Source of the DNA: Collybia mongolica
Lineage: Eukaryota > Basidiomycota > Agaricomycetes > Agaricales > Clitocybaceae
Length of the DNA: 64,000 bases
Assembly (NCBI GenBank): GCA_013420905.1
Contig: JAAXNY010000013.1
Location: 1,984,001 to 2,048,000 of the forward strand
Direction: 5' to 3'
Shown here: in pieces, positions 30,991 through 41,127 of the stretch
Layout: every line of letters begins with the position of its first letter
How positions within the stretch are numbered: position 1 is the stretch's first letter
Translations under genes and position numbers: made by a program
Notes under the pieces: model-generated
The model's input: only the letters and a program-made list of their open reading frames with translations
Database searches by the model: none
What the model was told of the DNA's origin: nothing

Positions 30991-32207
30991 TGAAAGGGGG
31001 CTCCTGGGCTATAAGTGTGCTGATGCTATGAAATGTAATCCCTTACACACACACACCAAACTTAACAATCAACACACGAACAGTAGGAATCGCCTGTTTT
31101 GAGTTCGGGTTCAAGTGCTTAGAAGCACTAAGCTTTGAATAGTACTAGCCAAAGCCCTTTTCAATGATCTCCCAACGGGTTTGATTCAGACAAAAGCTTC
31201 AACACAGGTTTATAAACCTGCTAGGTATATTTATAATATTTCTCGATCCAATAGACTGGGTACCAAGTGTACGTTCAATTATTAATGATCCCAAACGGAT
31301 CTGTAAGTCCAAGCGACTTATCAAACAATACAGTGCCAAGTGCACTAAGGCCAAGTGCCTAGTAATTCCAACGGACAATACAATACTAAGTTCCAAGTGA
31401 ACTAAGTCTCTTTAATTCTGTAGTTCTTCAATCAATTCCAATCAAGACACGTTGAAGCAATCTGATCCTTAATTCGGGCACGCAATAGTGTTTTTAACAA
31501 ATGTGATTTGTATACTCTATAGTAGCGCGAAGTGGGGGCAAGATTCCTTGCCTTAGCGCTACTCATCTACAGTCTATTTATAATGTACAAACTAAATATC
31601 ATATGGAATTGTAAATTTTACACGGAACCGCGCTCCCGCGCGCCAAGAATCTGTATTCAATACTGACGCGTCTACTACAACTTGGCGCGCGCGCCATGCG
31701 TGCCAATTATGTCGTTTACTGGTTACTTATCAAATATTGAAAGAGCTGGCTAAACTCTTATCAAGTCCCGACCGCGCGCTCTGTTATTTAAAACAGCGCG
31801 GCACTGTCGTTTACTCCTCCTGATTGTCCTGGTTGCTATTCACGGTGTCCCGTCACTTCCGGTAGTTAACACCAAGTACCCCTGACTAGGATTGGGTTGT
31901 GCAAGTCCCGAATTTACAATTACTTCTCCTATTAATGATGATCCCCGGACTAATGATATCATACTACAACGGTTACTTATGAACTAAGACACCGAGGTTG
32001 TAACCGGGCATGGTGAATAGGACTAATAATAGACCGTACTCATAGTCCTCTGTACTGATAGTGTATTATCCATTAGACTAGTTCACTCTGATTAGCCGTC
32101 TCGGAGCTCGACTCTAATCCTTTATTACTGCTTACTTGGTTATTAGAAATGACACTAATAGCCTTACTTGTTGACTTTATAAGTGCAAACAATTTCGGGC
32201 CCTATCA
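30991..32207 (-). repeat. gypsy-1 copy B 5' LTR
   Basis: 1217-bp LTR, partner of 11038-12254. A TATAAATAG-like promoter motif on the minus strand lies around 31574-31584. ACGG at 32208-32211 is the target duplication. Confidence 0.95.
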
Positions 32208-33133
32208 ACGGGACCTGCTTCCGAGGGACGCAGCGCGGCATCACTGCCAGCCCCCTGGGCGCGCGACATGTCGGACTAGAATTTTGAAAGCAAGTCAGGA
32301 ATAATGTGAAACCCGTGAAGTAAAGGATGGTATATACCTTTAGACGAACCGCTGGTACCAAGACCGGGGAGTGCGCCGGCAAGGGCACGGCGGACCAACT
32401 GTCCCGGTACTGATGGTAACGGCGCAGTGCGCCAACCATGTGAGGAGGGACGAGGAAAGTATCCTGAAAGATACTTTCACCATTGTCGCGCTTGAAGCGC
32501 GACCCCACCTGGTCCAGGACTTGCTCCACAGTGGGAGCCTGGCCCTAAAGTAAAAGGTAGTCAGCTTGACAAAGGCAGGCAGAGTAAAGAAGTAAACAAG
32601 TCACTTACCAGAAGAATGGAATTGGTGCCCAGGTCAGTCGATATGACCGTGCGCCAGGAAGACCACGAAGCCTCGCGCGCGTCGACTGGGATGTGCATCA
32701 CTTGAAGGTGAAGCGCGCGCAGGAGGAGAATAGCCGGATATGGCAGCAAAAAACGCGTGCCACGGACCACGCCAGTGATGGCATCCTGAGACCAGTAAAT
32801 AAGTGAAAGGTTTTAATAAGTAAAAGATGGGCGTACAATGAGCATGGAGCAGTGATTGACGAAGTCAATCAACTCGTCGAGGTCAAGGGGGCCCTGATGG
32901 TCCATACGGGGCGTGAGCTCCTCGGCCATAATAATCCACCCTTGCTCCATGGCGACGAAGACATTGCCCTCGGCATCTTCAAGGAGGTCGGAAAATGAGG
33001 GGACCGGCTGGTCCACATAGACCATAGTGGGGGAACGGCCCTCAGTCGGTAAAATTGCGGCGGAGAGCGAGAGGGACAGCGCGGAAGGCAAGCACAGGGC
33101 ACGAGCCATGGCAGAAGTGGAAGTAGAAGACAT

Positions 33134-33581
33134 TTGGTTTAGAGAAGTTGGAGTGTTTGAGCGATGCGAATAGCAAAGAAATTTAGAAATGGGCTATAAA
33201 GTCCAAATTGTCTAAAACTTAGCAAGGGCGCGAGCTTTTAAAACGCACAACCCTGCATTGCGAAGTTCTAAAGGACAAGCAGGAGTACCGATCTCTTGCT
33301 GAAGTGTCAGAAACATAACGAGAGAAAGGTTCAGATGACTGAAATATCTGTAAAGCGAAGTCCGAATGTCAAGTATTCTCTCAGGAGACGTATATAACTG
33401 TCACGATCCTGATGGGAAGTAAACCTCTGGGCTCGATCCCAACATCGCGCGCCTACCTGTCTAAAAGCGGAACCGTTGTAACCTTGTACTGAAAGGTTAG
33501 ACGCGTGCAGACCCGAAGTATTGGACCAACATGCCGGCAAAGAGAGACTGAGGACAGTCTACATTTGTGGTATGGGGGAGA
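33134..33581 (+). other. gypsy-1 copy A: 5' flank of gene X and polypurine tract
   Basis: This is collinear with copy B positions 12255-12354 plus 19288-19642 and shows the uninterrupted site into which gypsy-2 jumped in copy B. The polypurine tract GGGGGAGA at 33574-33581 directly precedes the 3' LTR. No other gene is seen. Confidence 0.7.
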
Positions 33582-34797
33582 TGATAGGGCCCGAAATTGT
33601 TTGCACTTATAAAGTCGACAAGTAAGGCTATTAGTGTCATTTCTAATAACCAAGTAAGCGGTAATAAAGGATTAGAGTCGAGCTCCAAGACGGCTAATCA
33701 GAGTGAACTAGTCTAATGGATAATACACTATCAGTACAGAGGACTATGAGTACGGTCTATTATTAGTCCTATTCACCATGCCTGGTTACAACCTCGGTGT
33801 CTTAGTTCATAAGTAACCGTTGTAGTATGATATCATTAGTCCGGGGATCATCATTAATAGGAGAAGTAATTGTAAATTCGGGACTTGCACAACCCGATCC
33901 TAGTCAAGGGTACTTGGTGTTAACTACTGGAAGCGACGGGACCCCGTGAATAGCAACCGGGACAATCAGGAGGAGTAAATGACAGTGCCGCGCTGTTTTA
34001 AATAACGGAGCGCGCGGTCGCGACTTGATAAGAGTTTAGCCAGCTCTTTCAATATTTGATAAGTAACCAGTAAACGGCGTAATTGGCACGCATGGCGCGC
34101 GCGCCAAGTTGTAGAGGACGCATCAGCATTGAATACAGATCCTTGGCGCGCGGGAGCGCGGTTCCGTGTAAAATTTACAATTCCGTATGATATTTAGTTT
34201 GTACACTATAAATAGACTGTAGATAAGTAGCGCTAAGGGAAGGAATCTTGCCCCCACTTCGCGCGACTATAGAGTATACAAATCACATTTGTTAAAACAC
34301 TATTGTGTGCCCGAATTAAGGATCAGATTGCTTCAACGTGTCTTGATTGGAATTGATTGGAGAACCACAGAATTAAAGAAACTTAGTTCACTTGGAACTT
34401 AGTACCGTATTGTCCGTTGGAATTACTAGGCACTTGGCCTTAGTGCACTTGGCACTGTATTGTTTGATAAGTCGCTTGGACTTATAGATCTGCTTGGGAT
34501 CACTAATAATTGAACGTACACTTGGTACTCAGTCTATTGGATCAAGAGATATTATAAATATACCTAGCAGGTTTTTGAACCTGTGTTGAAGCTTTTGTCT
34601 AAATCGAACCCGTTGAGAGATCATTGGAAAGGGCTTTGGCTAGTACTATTCAAAGCTTAGTGCTTCTAAGCACTTGAACCCGAACTCAAAACAGGCGATT
34701 CCTACTGTTCGTGTGTTGATTGTTAGGTTTGGTGTGTGTGTGTAAGGGATTACATTTCATAGCATCAGCGCACGTATAGCCCAGGAGCCCCCTTTCA
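33582..34797 (+). repeat. gypsy-1 copy A 3' LTR
   Basis: 1216-bp LTR in plus orientation (TGATAGGGCCC ... CCCCTTTCA) with a CTATAAATAG promoter motif at 34206-34215. It shares several variants with the solo LTR at 34852-36067 and not with the copy B LTRs, marking an older subfamily. CCGT follows at 34798-34801. Confidence 0.95.
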
Positions 34798-36351
34798 CCG
34801 TGTTAGGTGGATTCATGTTATGAGGTGTGCCTCGTGTTTCTTCTGGACCGGTGAAAGGGGGCTCCTGGGCTATACGTGCGCTGATGCTATGAAATGTAAT
34901 CCCTTACACACACACACCAAACCTAACAATCAACACACGAACAGTAGGAATCGCCTGTTTTGAGTTCGGGTTCAAGTGCTTAGAAGCACTAAGCTTTGAA
35001 TAGTACTAGCCAAAGCCCTTTCCAATGATCTCTCAACGGGTTCGATTTAGACAAAAGCTTCAACACAGGTTCAAAAACCTGCTAGGTATATTTATAATAT
35101 CTCTCGATCCAATAGACTGAGTACCAAGTGTACGTTCAATTATTAGTGATCCCAAGCAGATCTATAAGTCCAAGCGACTTATCAAACAATACAGTGCCAA
35201 GTGCACTAAGGCCAAGTGCCTAGTAATTCCAACGGACAATACGGTACTAAGTTCCAAGTGAACTAAGTTTCTTTAATTCTGTGGTTCTCCAATCAATTCC
35301 AATCAAGACACGTTGAAGCAATCTGATCCTTAATTCGGGCACACAATAGTGTTTTAACAAATGTGATTTGTATACTCTATAGTCGCGCGAAGTGGGGGCA
35401 AGATTCCTTCCCTTAGCGCTACTTATCTACAGTCTATTTATAGTGTACAAACTAAATATCATACGGAATTGTAAATTTTACACGGAACCGCGCTCCCGCG
35501 CGCCAAGGATCTGTATTCAATGCTGATGCGTCCTCTACAACTTGGCGCGCGCGCCATGCGTGCCAATTACGCCGTTTACTGGTTACTTATCAAATATTGA
35601 AAGAGCTGGCTAAACTCTTATCAAGTCGCGACCGCGCGCTCCGTTATTTAAAACAGTGCGGCACTGTCATTTACTCCTCCTGATTGTCCCGGTTGCTATT
35701 CACGGGGTCCCGTCGCTTCCGGTAGTTAACACCAAGTACCCCTGACTAGGATCGGGTTGTGCAAGTCCCGAATTTACAATTACTTCTCCTATTAATGATG
35801 ATCCCCGGACTAATGATATCATACTACAATGGTTACTTATGAACTAAGACACCGAGGTTGTAACCGGGCATGGTGAATAGGACTAATAATAGACCGTACT
35901 CATAGTCCTCTGTACTGATAGTGTATTATCCATTAGACTAGTTCACTCTGATTAGCCGTCTTGGAGCTCGACTCTAATCCTTTATTACCGTTTACTTGGT
36001 TATTAGAAATGATACTAATAGCCTTACTTGTCGACTTTACAAGTGCAAACAATTTCGGGCCCTATCACCGGGATAATCAGTGGACTTGATCCACTTCCTG
36101 CTGCGGTGCACTGTGGCGGGGGGCCAACCCCCTGGCGTAGCTTGACCCTTACCGGTCTGCGTAAAATGGGTCTTTGACCCGCGACACTCCTGGTGTGACT
36201 TCGGCCACCCTGGGACACCTCAGCTTGATGGCGCTTTGTCTTTCGTCCCCTCCACCCTCTATCCCATAATTACTTTGCGAAGTGAGTGACGCATGTATTA
36301 GGTACAATCACTATATAAAATGTTGAAACAAAAAAAAAAAAAAAAAAAAAA
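34798..36351 (+). mobile_element. 3' end of the LINE, interrupted by a solo LTR, with poly(A) tail
   Basis: Parts 34798-34851 and 36068-36351, split by a solo gypsy-1 LTR. The sequence ends in 22 A residues (36330-36351), followed by GATGCATACAGTATA, a target duplication whose other copy is at 44685-44699 (inverted). This ties it to the LINE whose 5' end is at 44684. No coding sequence is recognised; it is presumably the 3' UTR. Confidence 0.8.
34852..36067 (-). mobile_element. Solo LTR of gypsy-1 in LINE 3' sequence
   Basis: 1216 bp in minus orientation, flanked by CCGG at 34848-34851 and 36068-36071. It is very similar to the copy A 3' LTR only 54 bp away in the opposite orientation, so the pair forms a large palindrome. 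Confidence 0.95.
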
Positions 36352-36366
36352 GATGCATACAGTATA
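36352..36366 (+). repeat. LINE target-site duplication (copy after poly(A))
   Basis: GATGCATACAGTATA directly after the poly(A). Its reverse complement occurs at 44685-44699 next to the displaced LINE 5' end. Confidence 0.85.
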
Positions 36367-38888
36367 TCCCCCCAAAGACTCTTGTAACTCTGAGTTTGCT
36401 CATCCTGTAGCCCAAAGGGTCATAGTGGGATACTGAGGAACAGATATCAGAGGTTATCAACAGCTTTTATGCTACATATAACTCACCTATGAGGAAGATG
36501 GACATCCCAAGAATGAAAATCCATAACTGTACACAAAGTAGCATGAAGTAAAGCAAGGCCATGTGGGAATTTGCAACTCAACCAAGCAAGCCTGGTACAT
36601 GAACAATAGCAATGTAGTCTGAAGAATAGTGATGTTTTGCTATTGCCTTCAACTCTGTGATAACCTGGGTGACCCTTGTGATAAATATTTCAAACACTTC
36701 CAGAATGTCTTGGGCCATGGTCATGGATGAGACCTTCATTCAAGTGAATGAGATGTTTGATAGTGTGAGTATGGGTGGGTATAAACATTACAAGTCCTAT
36801 TTATAGGATGAGTATTTTTTTAGGCTGAAAACCAAGTAAACAAATGGACAGTTAATCATGGCTGCATCTTGGCATCTCAATTGTTTGGCATTTTTTGTAC
36901 TTATTTGTCCCTCAGCCATTTTATTTTAAAAATTGTCCTCTTTAAGATTCAATCCATTGCACTATAGTTGCTTAGTCAAATGCAAGACATACTCAACTGT
37001 TTTGCCATAGAGGCATTTGAAATTGGTACTTATGCACTAACATATTGCACTATCAAGGCCCTGGTTTGCCTTGCAGCAACTTCCATTCATGGCACATTCA
37101 AAATTCCCCTGTGTTTGTTCTGATTTATCTTTCTACTTCTCTTTTAAACCACCACCATCCATATGTTATGTTTGTTATTGTGGGGGTAACTCAATAGGTG
37201 AGGGAGCAATAACAGCTGTGCTTATGATTCTGTTTTGACAGTTATACATTCCATCTGGAGGGCTGATTCTGCTAAATGGGCTAGAGAATTTGGAAACCTA
37301 AATGAAAAAATAGAACCATTGGCTGTAGGATTACAAGTCCTTATGTTTATATAAGTAACCCATTCATCATCCTGGGTTTGCAGGGAGAATTCAGTGTACC
37401 CAACAAGATCCAGTGTTGTTTTTCCCACAGTTAGTAAGTTTGAAGTGTTCTGAGATTTCATTAGAACATGATCAGTAAACTTTTTGAAGTACATCAGTAA
37501 GACTTTGTAGTTGTGGAAATATTTTTCTAACTGTGGGAATCAAAATTAGCCGACATGCAGATTTTGAGCAAAAAAGGCAACTGCTAACATGGGCTGCATT
37601 TAATAATATAAATTTGAGTTAATTGGTCTTTTTCTTGGGATATCTCAAGAATTAATTAATAACTGTCTACTGCATAATCATGCTTACATTTGTCAACTAT
37701 GCTGTTAAGGTAGACAATATGTGTTCTGGTGGACATCACATGACATTACTAATCTGTGACCTCACCACATGCAGCCCCTTTCCCCAGATATGATAACGCA
37801 ATAATTGTATGATAACAATACAATTGGTAGTAGTAAGTATGGAGAATGGTCATGTATATAGTATCTGAGAGAGGGAACATAATAGGATAGGAAACTGTAC
37901 AAAATAAGACCAATTTTAAACACAGATACCAGCTTTTTTGAGCTCTTCAAGAATTGAGTTTACATTCACAAAATAGGGTTTGTTGTAAAGGATGTGACAG
38001 TGGCAACAGTCTGTCCTCCCAGGTAAGCAGTCAGAAAATTTCTCATACTCATGTTTTCCTTGTCTGCCTTGTCCAATTCTTTCATGGGCCATGCCTTGGC
38101 TATCTTCCTCTTTTTACTGCTGAGATCAACATATCCATGTAGATTCTTGTTTGGATTGTATTTTCTTTTCATCAGATAGAATGTGTATTGTTAGGAAACC
38201 CATTTTACATGAGCTCACTATGTTGAGGAGTGAATAAATGTTTGCTTCCTAATTAGAACACCTCAGAACAAAATCCTGTGGGGCATCCCCAGTTTGCCCT
38301 TTTTGTCTAATCGCTCTGCAACAAAATGTTTTAATTGTAAATATCTACCTTTTGTTGCAGCTTCTTCTTCTCTTTTCTTTAGTCTTTCTCATTCTAACAT
38401 CATTTACAATATGTAGCAAGAAATTTGTTGTTGATGATGTTTAGAAAAATAAAAACAAATACAAACACATACAAACATATACATGAGGTACTACTTCACC
38501 ATATCTAACACTAGCAATTTAAATTACATCCATAAGCCTTGTTGTTGTTGAGATATGCAATGATTTATATTGTGGGAACTTTGATGTTATTGTTTGTTTG
38601 GCTAGCTGTGTGGCAAAGTCATATACAAACTTGATATTTATTTGTAACATGCTTTTAGTGAGAGAGCTGCTTTTGATCATGATGTTTGAAGGTGTACAAA
38701 CAAATACGAATACATATAAATATCTACATTGGGTAGCCCCTCACCATATCTAGTAGTAGCAATTTAAATTGCATCCATAGGTCTTGTCATTCTTGAGATA
38801 TGCAATGTTTTGTATTGTGGGAAAAGTTTGACCTAAAGCAGAACAAGCCTCTTGTAATCATGCTTACATTTGTCAACTATGCTGTCTG
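36367..38888. other. AT-rich region without recognisable genes
   Basis: No convincing coding sequence; short ORFs lack recognisable motifs. It contains a 31-bp direct repeat (37675-37705 and 38855-38885) and a diverged direct repeat of about 125 bp (roughly 38455-38580 and 38695-38825). CpG is almost absent. It is probably decayed mobile DNA. Confidence 0.6.
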
Positions 38889-41127
38889 TCTATATTAAAG
38901 TACTACGGCTGTGTGAATTGATTGTGACTAATCCTGACTAAGCACTGACTAAGTCTGACAAAGCGACAAAAAGTTGTCTTTTAAGTAGAGTGCTGACTAA
39001 GGATGACAAAGTGGGAAAAGTTATGGTGGGTCACATGCATTGTCACCTGCTCAAATCAGTTCAAAGTCACCTGTTCAAACCAGCTCAAGTCACCTGCCTC
39101 CAAACAAAACATGATCACCTGTTCTGCAACACAGATGACACCAACATCACATGACCTCTAAAGCGGACTAAACCAACAAATATTGTCTGTTTATCCTTAA
39201 CTCAACAGCATACAGATAAAAGTGGAAAAGACTCAACTCTGTGGCAAAGCCCTTGATTAACACAATAAATTCTAACATTACAAACTTTATTTTAAAACCT
39301 GATACATTATATATTTAAAAGAAATCTATCCAGGTAACATGCTAAGACACAAAATCACCTGCTCTGCAACACCATATCACATGACCCCCAAGTGGACTAA
39401 GTCAACAAATAACAAAAAATAGCTATTAACCCTCAAGCTACCTCATCAATTTCAGATACTCAAACTGAAAAAAAAAAAAGGTATTTAAAGGGTGCTACTA
39501 CCCATAAAATTACAAATTAAAGTAGACATGGAAAGCATGCAAATAAAAATGGAAATGAGTTTACCTGGGCAATTTTATTCTATAACTAATGTAAAATATT
39601 CTAACACCACAAAGCCCACCCTAAAACCTGATACATTACATTTCGAAAAAATTCCTCTCTCTCTAAGCCTATATTTAAAACAATTAGAATCCAGTGCAAA
39701 TGATCAAGAGAAATAGCAATATGTGGTCAAGAGAAAATATCATAGGTAAAAACATTGATTCCAAGGACTTTAATCAAAGCTGATCTCTATTAAATTAGAG
39801 CAATAACAACTAACTTCTCACTATAGATGTGTGACAATTTACAAATGTGGTAGAAAATGATTACACAATATTGAACAGCATTGTTATGTCTTTGATGCAA
39901 TTAACTGGCTGTTCCAGAATATTAGAAGGGATAATAGAGCCTTTGGTGGGCTAATTGTGGTATTTGATAGTGACTACCAACAAACTCCATGCATTATTCC
40001 TAAGGATCCACATATATAGACTGTGAATGCCTGTCTCATGCACTCCCCACTGTGGGATGGACTTCAGATACTTAAAGTAAAGAAAAATATGTGCTTAAAT
40101 GGTATTACTGATGATCAAATCAACTTTGCCAAATGGCAAATTGAAGTTGGCTATGGGAAGCTTAAAGATGATAATGGAAATATCACCTTACCTGATCATG
40201 ACCACTTCCACTGTGCTGAGAATACTGTAGGGTCTATTTGACACAATATATCCTGACACTGGAAACCCTGTCCTAAAACCTAATACATTTTATTATGAGA
40301 GAGCTATCCTTTCTTCAAGATATGATGATGTTGACCCTCTCAATGAAGAAGTACTGGGTATATTTCCTGGGGATGCTAAGGTATTCCACAGTGCAGATTC
40401 TATTGCACATGAAGGAATTGATGGAGCTGAAGCAGTATACTCTATTGAATATCTGAATACTATTAATGTATCAGGGCTACCTATATCTTAGCTAACTTCA
40501 AAAGTGGGGTGCCCTGTAGTGACATTGCACAACTTGAACCCAGTTGATGGTATTTGCAATGGGTCAAGGGAATAACAACATGGATGAGCAACTGTATTGT
40601 AGAAGTATGGTTGATTGGGGGGCAAAATGATGGGCATAAAGAATTTATCCCAAGGATTCAAGTAATACCATCTAACAGCCTGATAACTTTTAAATTGAAA
40701 AGGTTGCAACTACCTTTACAGCTGGGATTTTGTATGACAATCAACCAATCCCAAGGGCAATCACTGCACCAAGTTGGACTTGACTTTAAACTTCCTGTAT
40801 TTATACATGGACAGCTTTATGTTGCAATTTCACATACAACATCAGTACATAGAATCAAAGCTATCATATGAAATACTACAGACAATAATAGGTATATCAA
40901 AAATGTAGTTTACCAAGAGGTCCCTTTAGACTAGAAATATTATATAGATTATAATTTCTATAGGCAAAAAAGCTCACTTATACCTAAAATATTGAGATTG
41001 AGCACAGAATGAAGTATTGGGATTAAGAGGGGGTCTGGGGGCAGAGCACCCAGCAAGCTGAAGGTTCTGTGGTGGAGCCATGGGTGAGCGTAGTGGTGCC
41101 GTGGCATAGCCACGGGCCATAACCTTG
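38889..41127 (+). mobile_element. Helitron 1, degenerate (helicase C-terminal remnant)
   Basis: The 5' end TCTATATTAAAG resembles the 5' end of the neighbouring Helitron at 41128. The 3' end has a perfect 7-bp hairpin (CCGTGGC ATA GCCACGG, 41099-41115) eight bases before CTTG, a variant of the CTRR end of Helitrons. It contains remains of the PIF1-like helicase at about 40020-40870. Its 2.2-kb length and missing Rep domain make it non-autonomous. Confidence 0.7.
40020..40870 (+). pseudogene. Helitron PIF1-like helicase, C-terminal part (decayed)
   Basis: Fragments in several frames match the end of Helitron helicases: ACLMHSPLWDGLQILKVKKNM, FAKWQIEVGYGKL, a stretch around 40260-40480 with NPVLKP.T and a DVDPLNEEVLGIFPGDAK segment, and finally LGFCMTINQSQGQSLHQVGLDF with GQLYVAISHTTS (helicase motifs V-VI). 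Stops and shifts break it. Confidence 0.8.

Larger units (their letters stand above)
11038..32207 (-). mobile_element. Ty3/gypsy 'gypsy-1' copy B, complete, with gypsy-2 nested in its 3' region
   Basis: Copy B is complete: 5' LTR 30991-32207, primer binding site 30971-30988, gag 29024-30535, protease ORF 27813-29018, RT/RNase H/integrase ORF 23818-27684, two multi-exon genes on the opposite strand (X 19643-21587, Y 22295-23671), polypurine tract 12255-12263 and 3' LTR 11038-12254. ACGG flanks both sides (11034-11037, 32208-32211). It is 21,170 bp long, or about 14.2 kb without nested gypsy-2. Both LTRs are 1217 bp and appear almost identical, so it is young. The ~4.5 kb between pol and the 3' LTR is far longer than usual in Ty3/gypsy elements. 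Confidence 0.95.
10106..33133 (-). pseudogene. Antisense gene X, copy A, split by insertion of gypsy-1 copy B
   Basis: Exons 1-5 lie at 33133 down to about 32212 and exons 6-8 at about 10970 down to 10106, both on the minus strand; the 21-kb copy B sits between them, at the exon 5/intron 5 donor (CCCG|GT). The exon sequences match gene X of copy B, including the six-cysteine cluster CTMCATRGDIECSFNGWG-PC-EC (minus strand, near 10665-10560). Without the insertion the splice sites and frame look intact. As it stands a transcript would have to cross copy B. Confidence 0.75.
5161..34797 (+). mobile_element. Ty3/gypsy 'gypsy-1' copy A, 5'-truncated, interrupted by two later insertions
   Basis: Copy A reads on the plus strand: integrase part of pol (5161-6668), gene Y on the minus strand (6815-9418), gene X on the minus strand (10106-33133), a polypurine tract (33574-33581) and the 3' LTR (33582-34797). 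It lacks the 5' LTR, gag, protease, RT and RNase H; its first base follows the TA of Tc1. It is interrupted by a solo LTR at 7796-9012 and by copy B at 11038-32207. Removing both restores collinearity with copy B. CCGT directly after the 3' LTR fits the family's target duplications; the matching left one is lost. Confidence 0.9.

Noticed and set aside
33582..36067. A single foldback DNA transposon with 1.2-kb inverted repeats
   Set aside because: Each arm is a TG...CA LTR with its own context: the left has a polypurine tract and copy A upstream, the right has its own CCGG duplication.
36330..36351. A-tract as sequencing artefact
   Set aside because: It is followed by a 15-bp target duplication matched elsewhere, as expected for a LINE tail.
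37222..38172. Minus-strand ORFs of 62-90 codons in the AT-rich region as genes
   Set aside because: No recognisable domains, no splice continuity and low-complexity composition.
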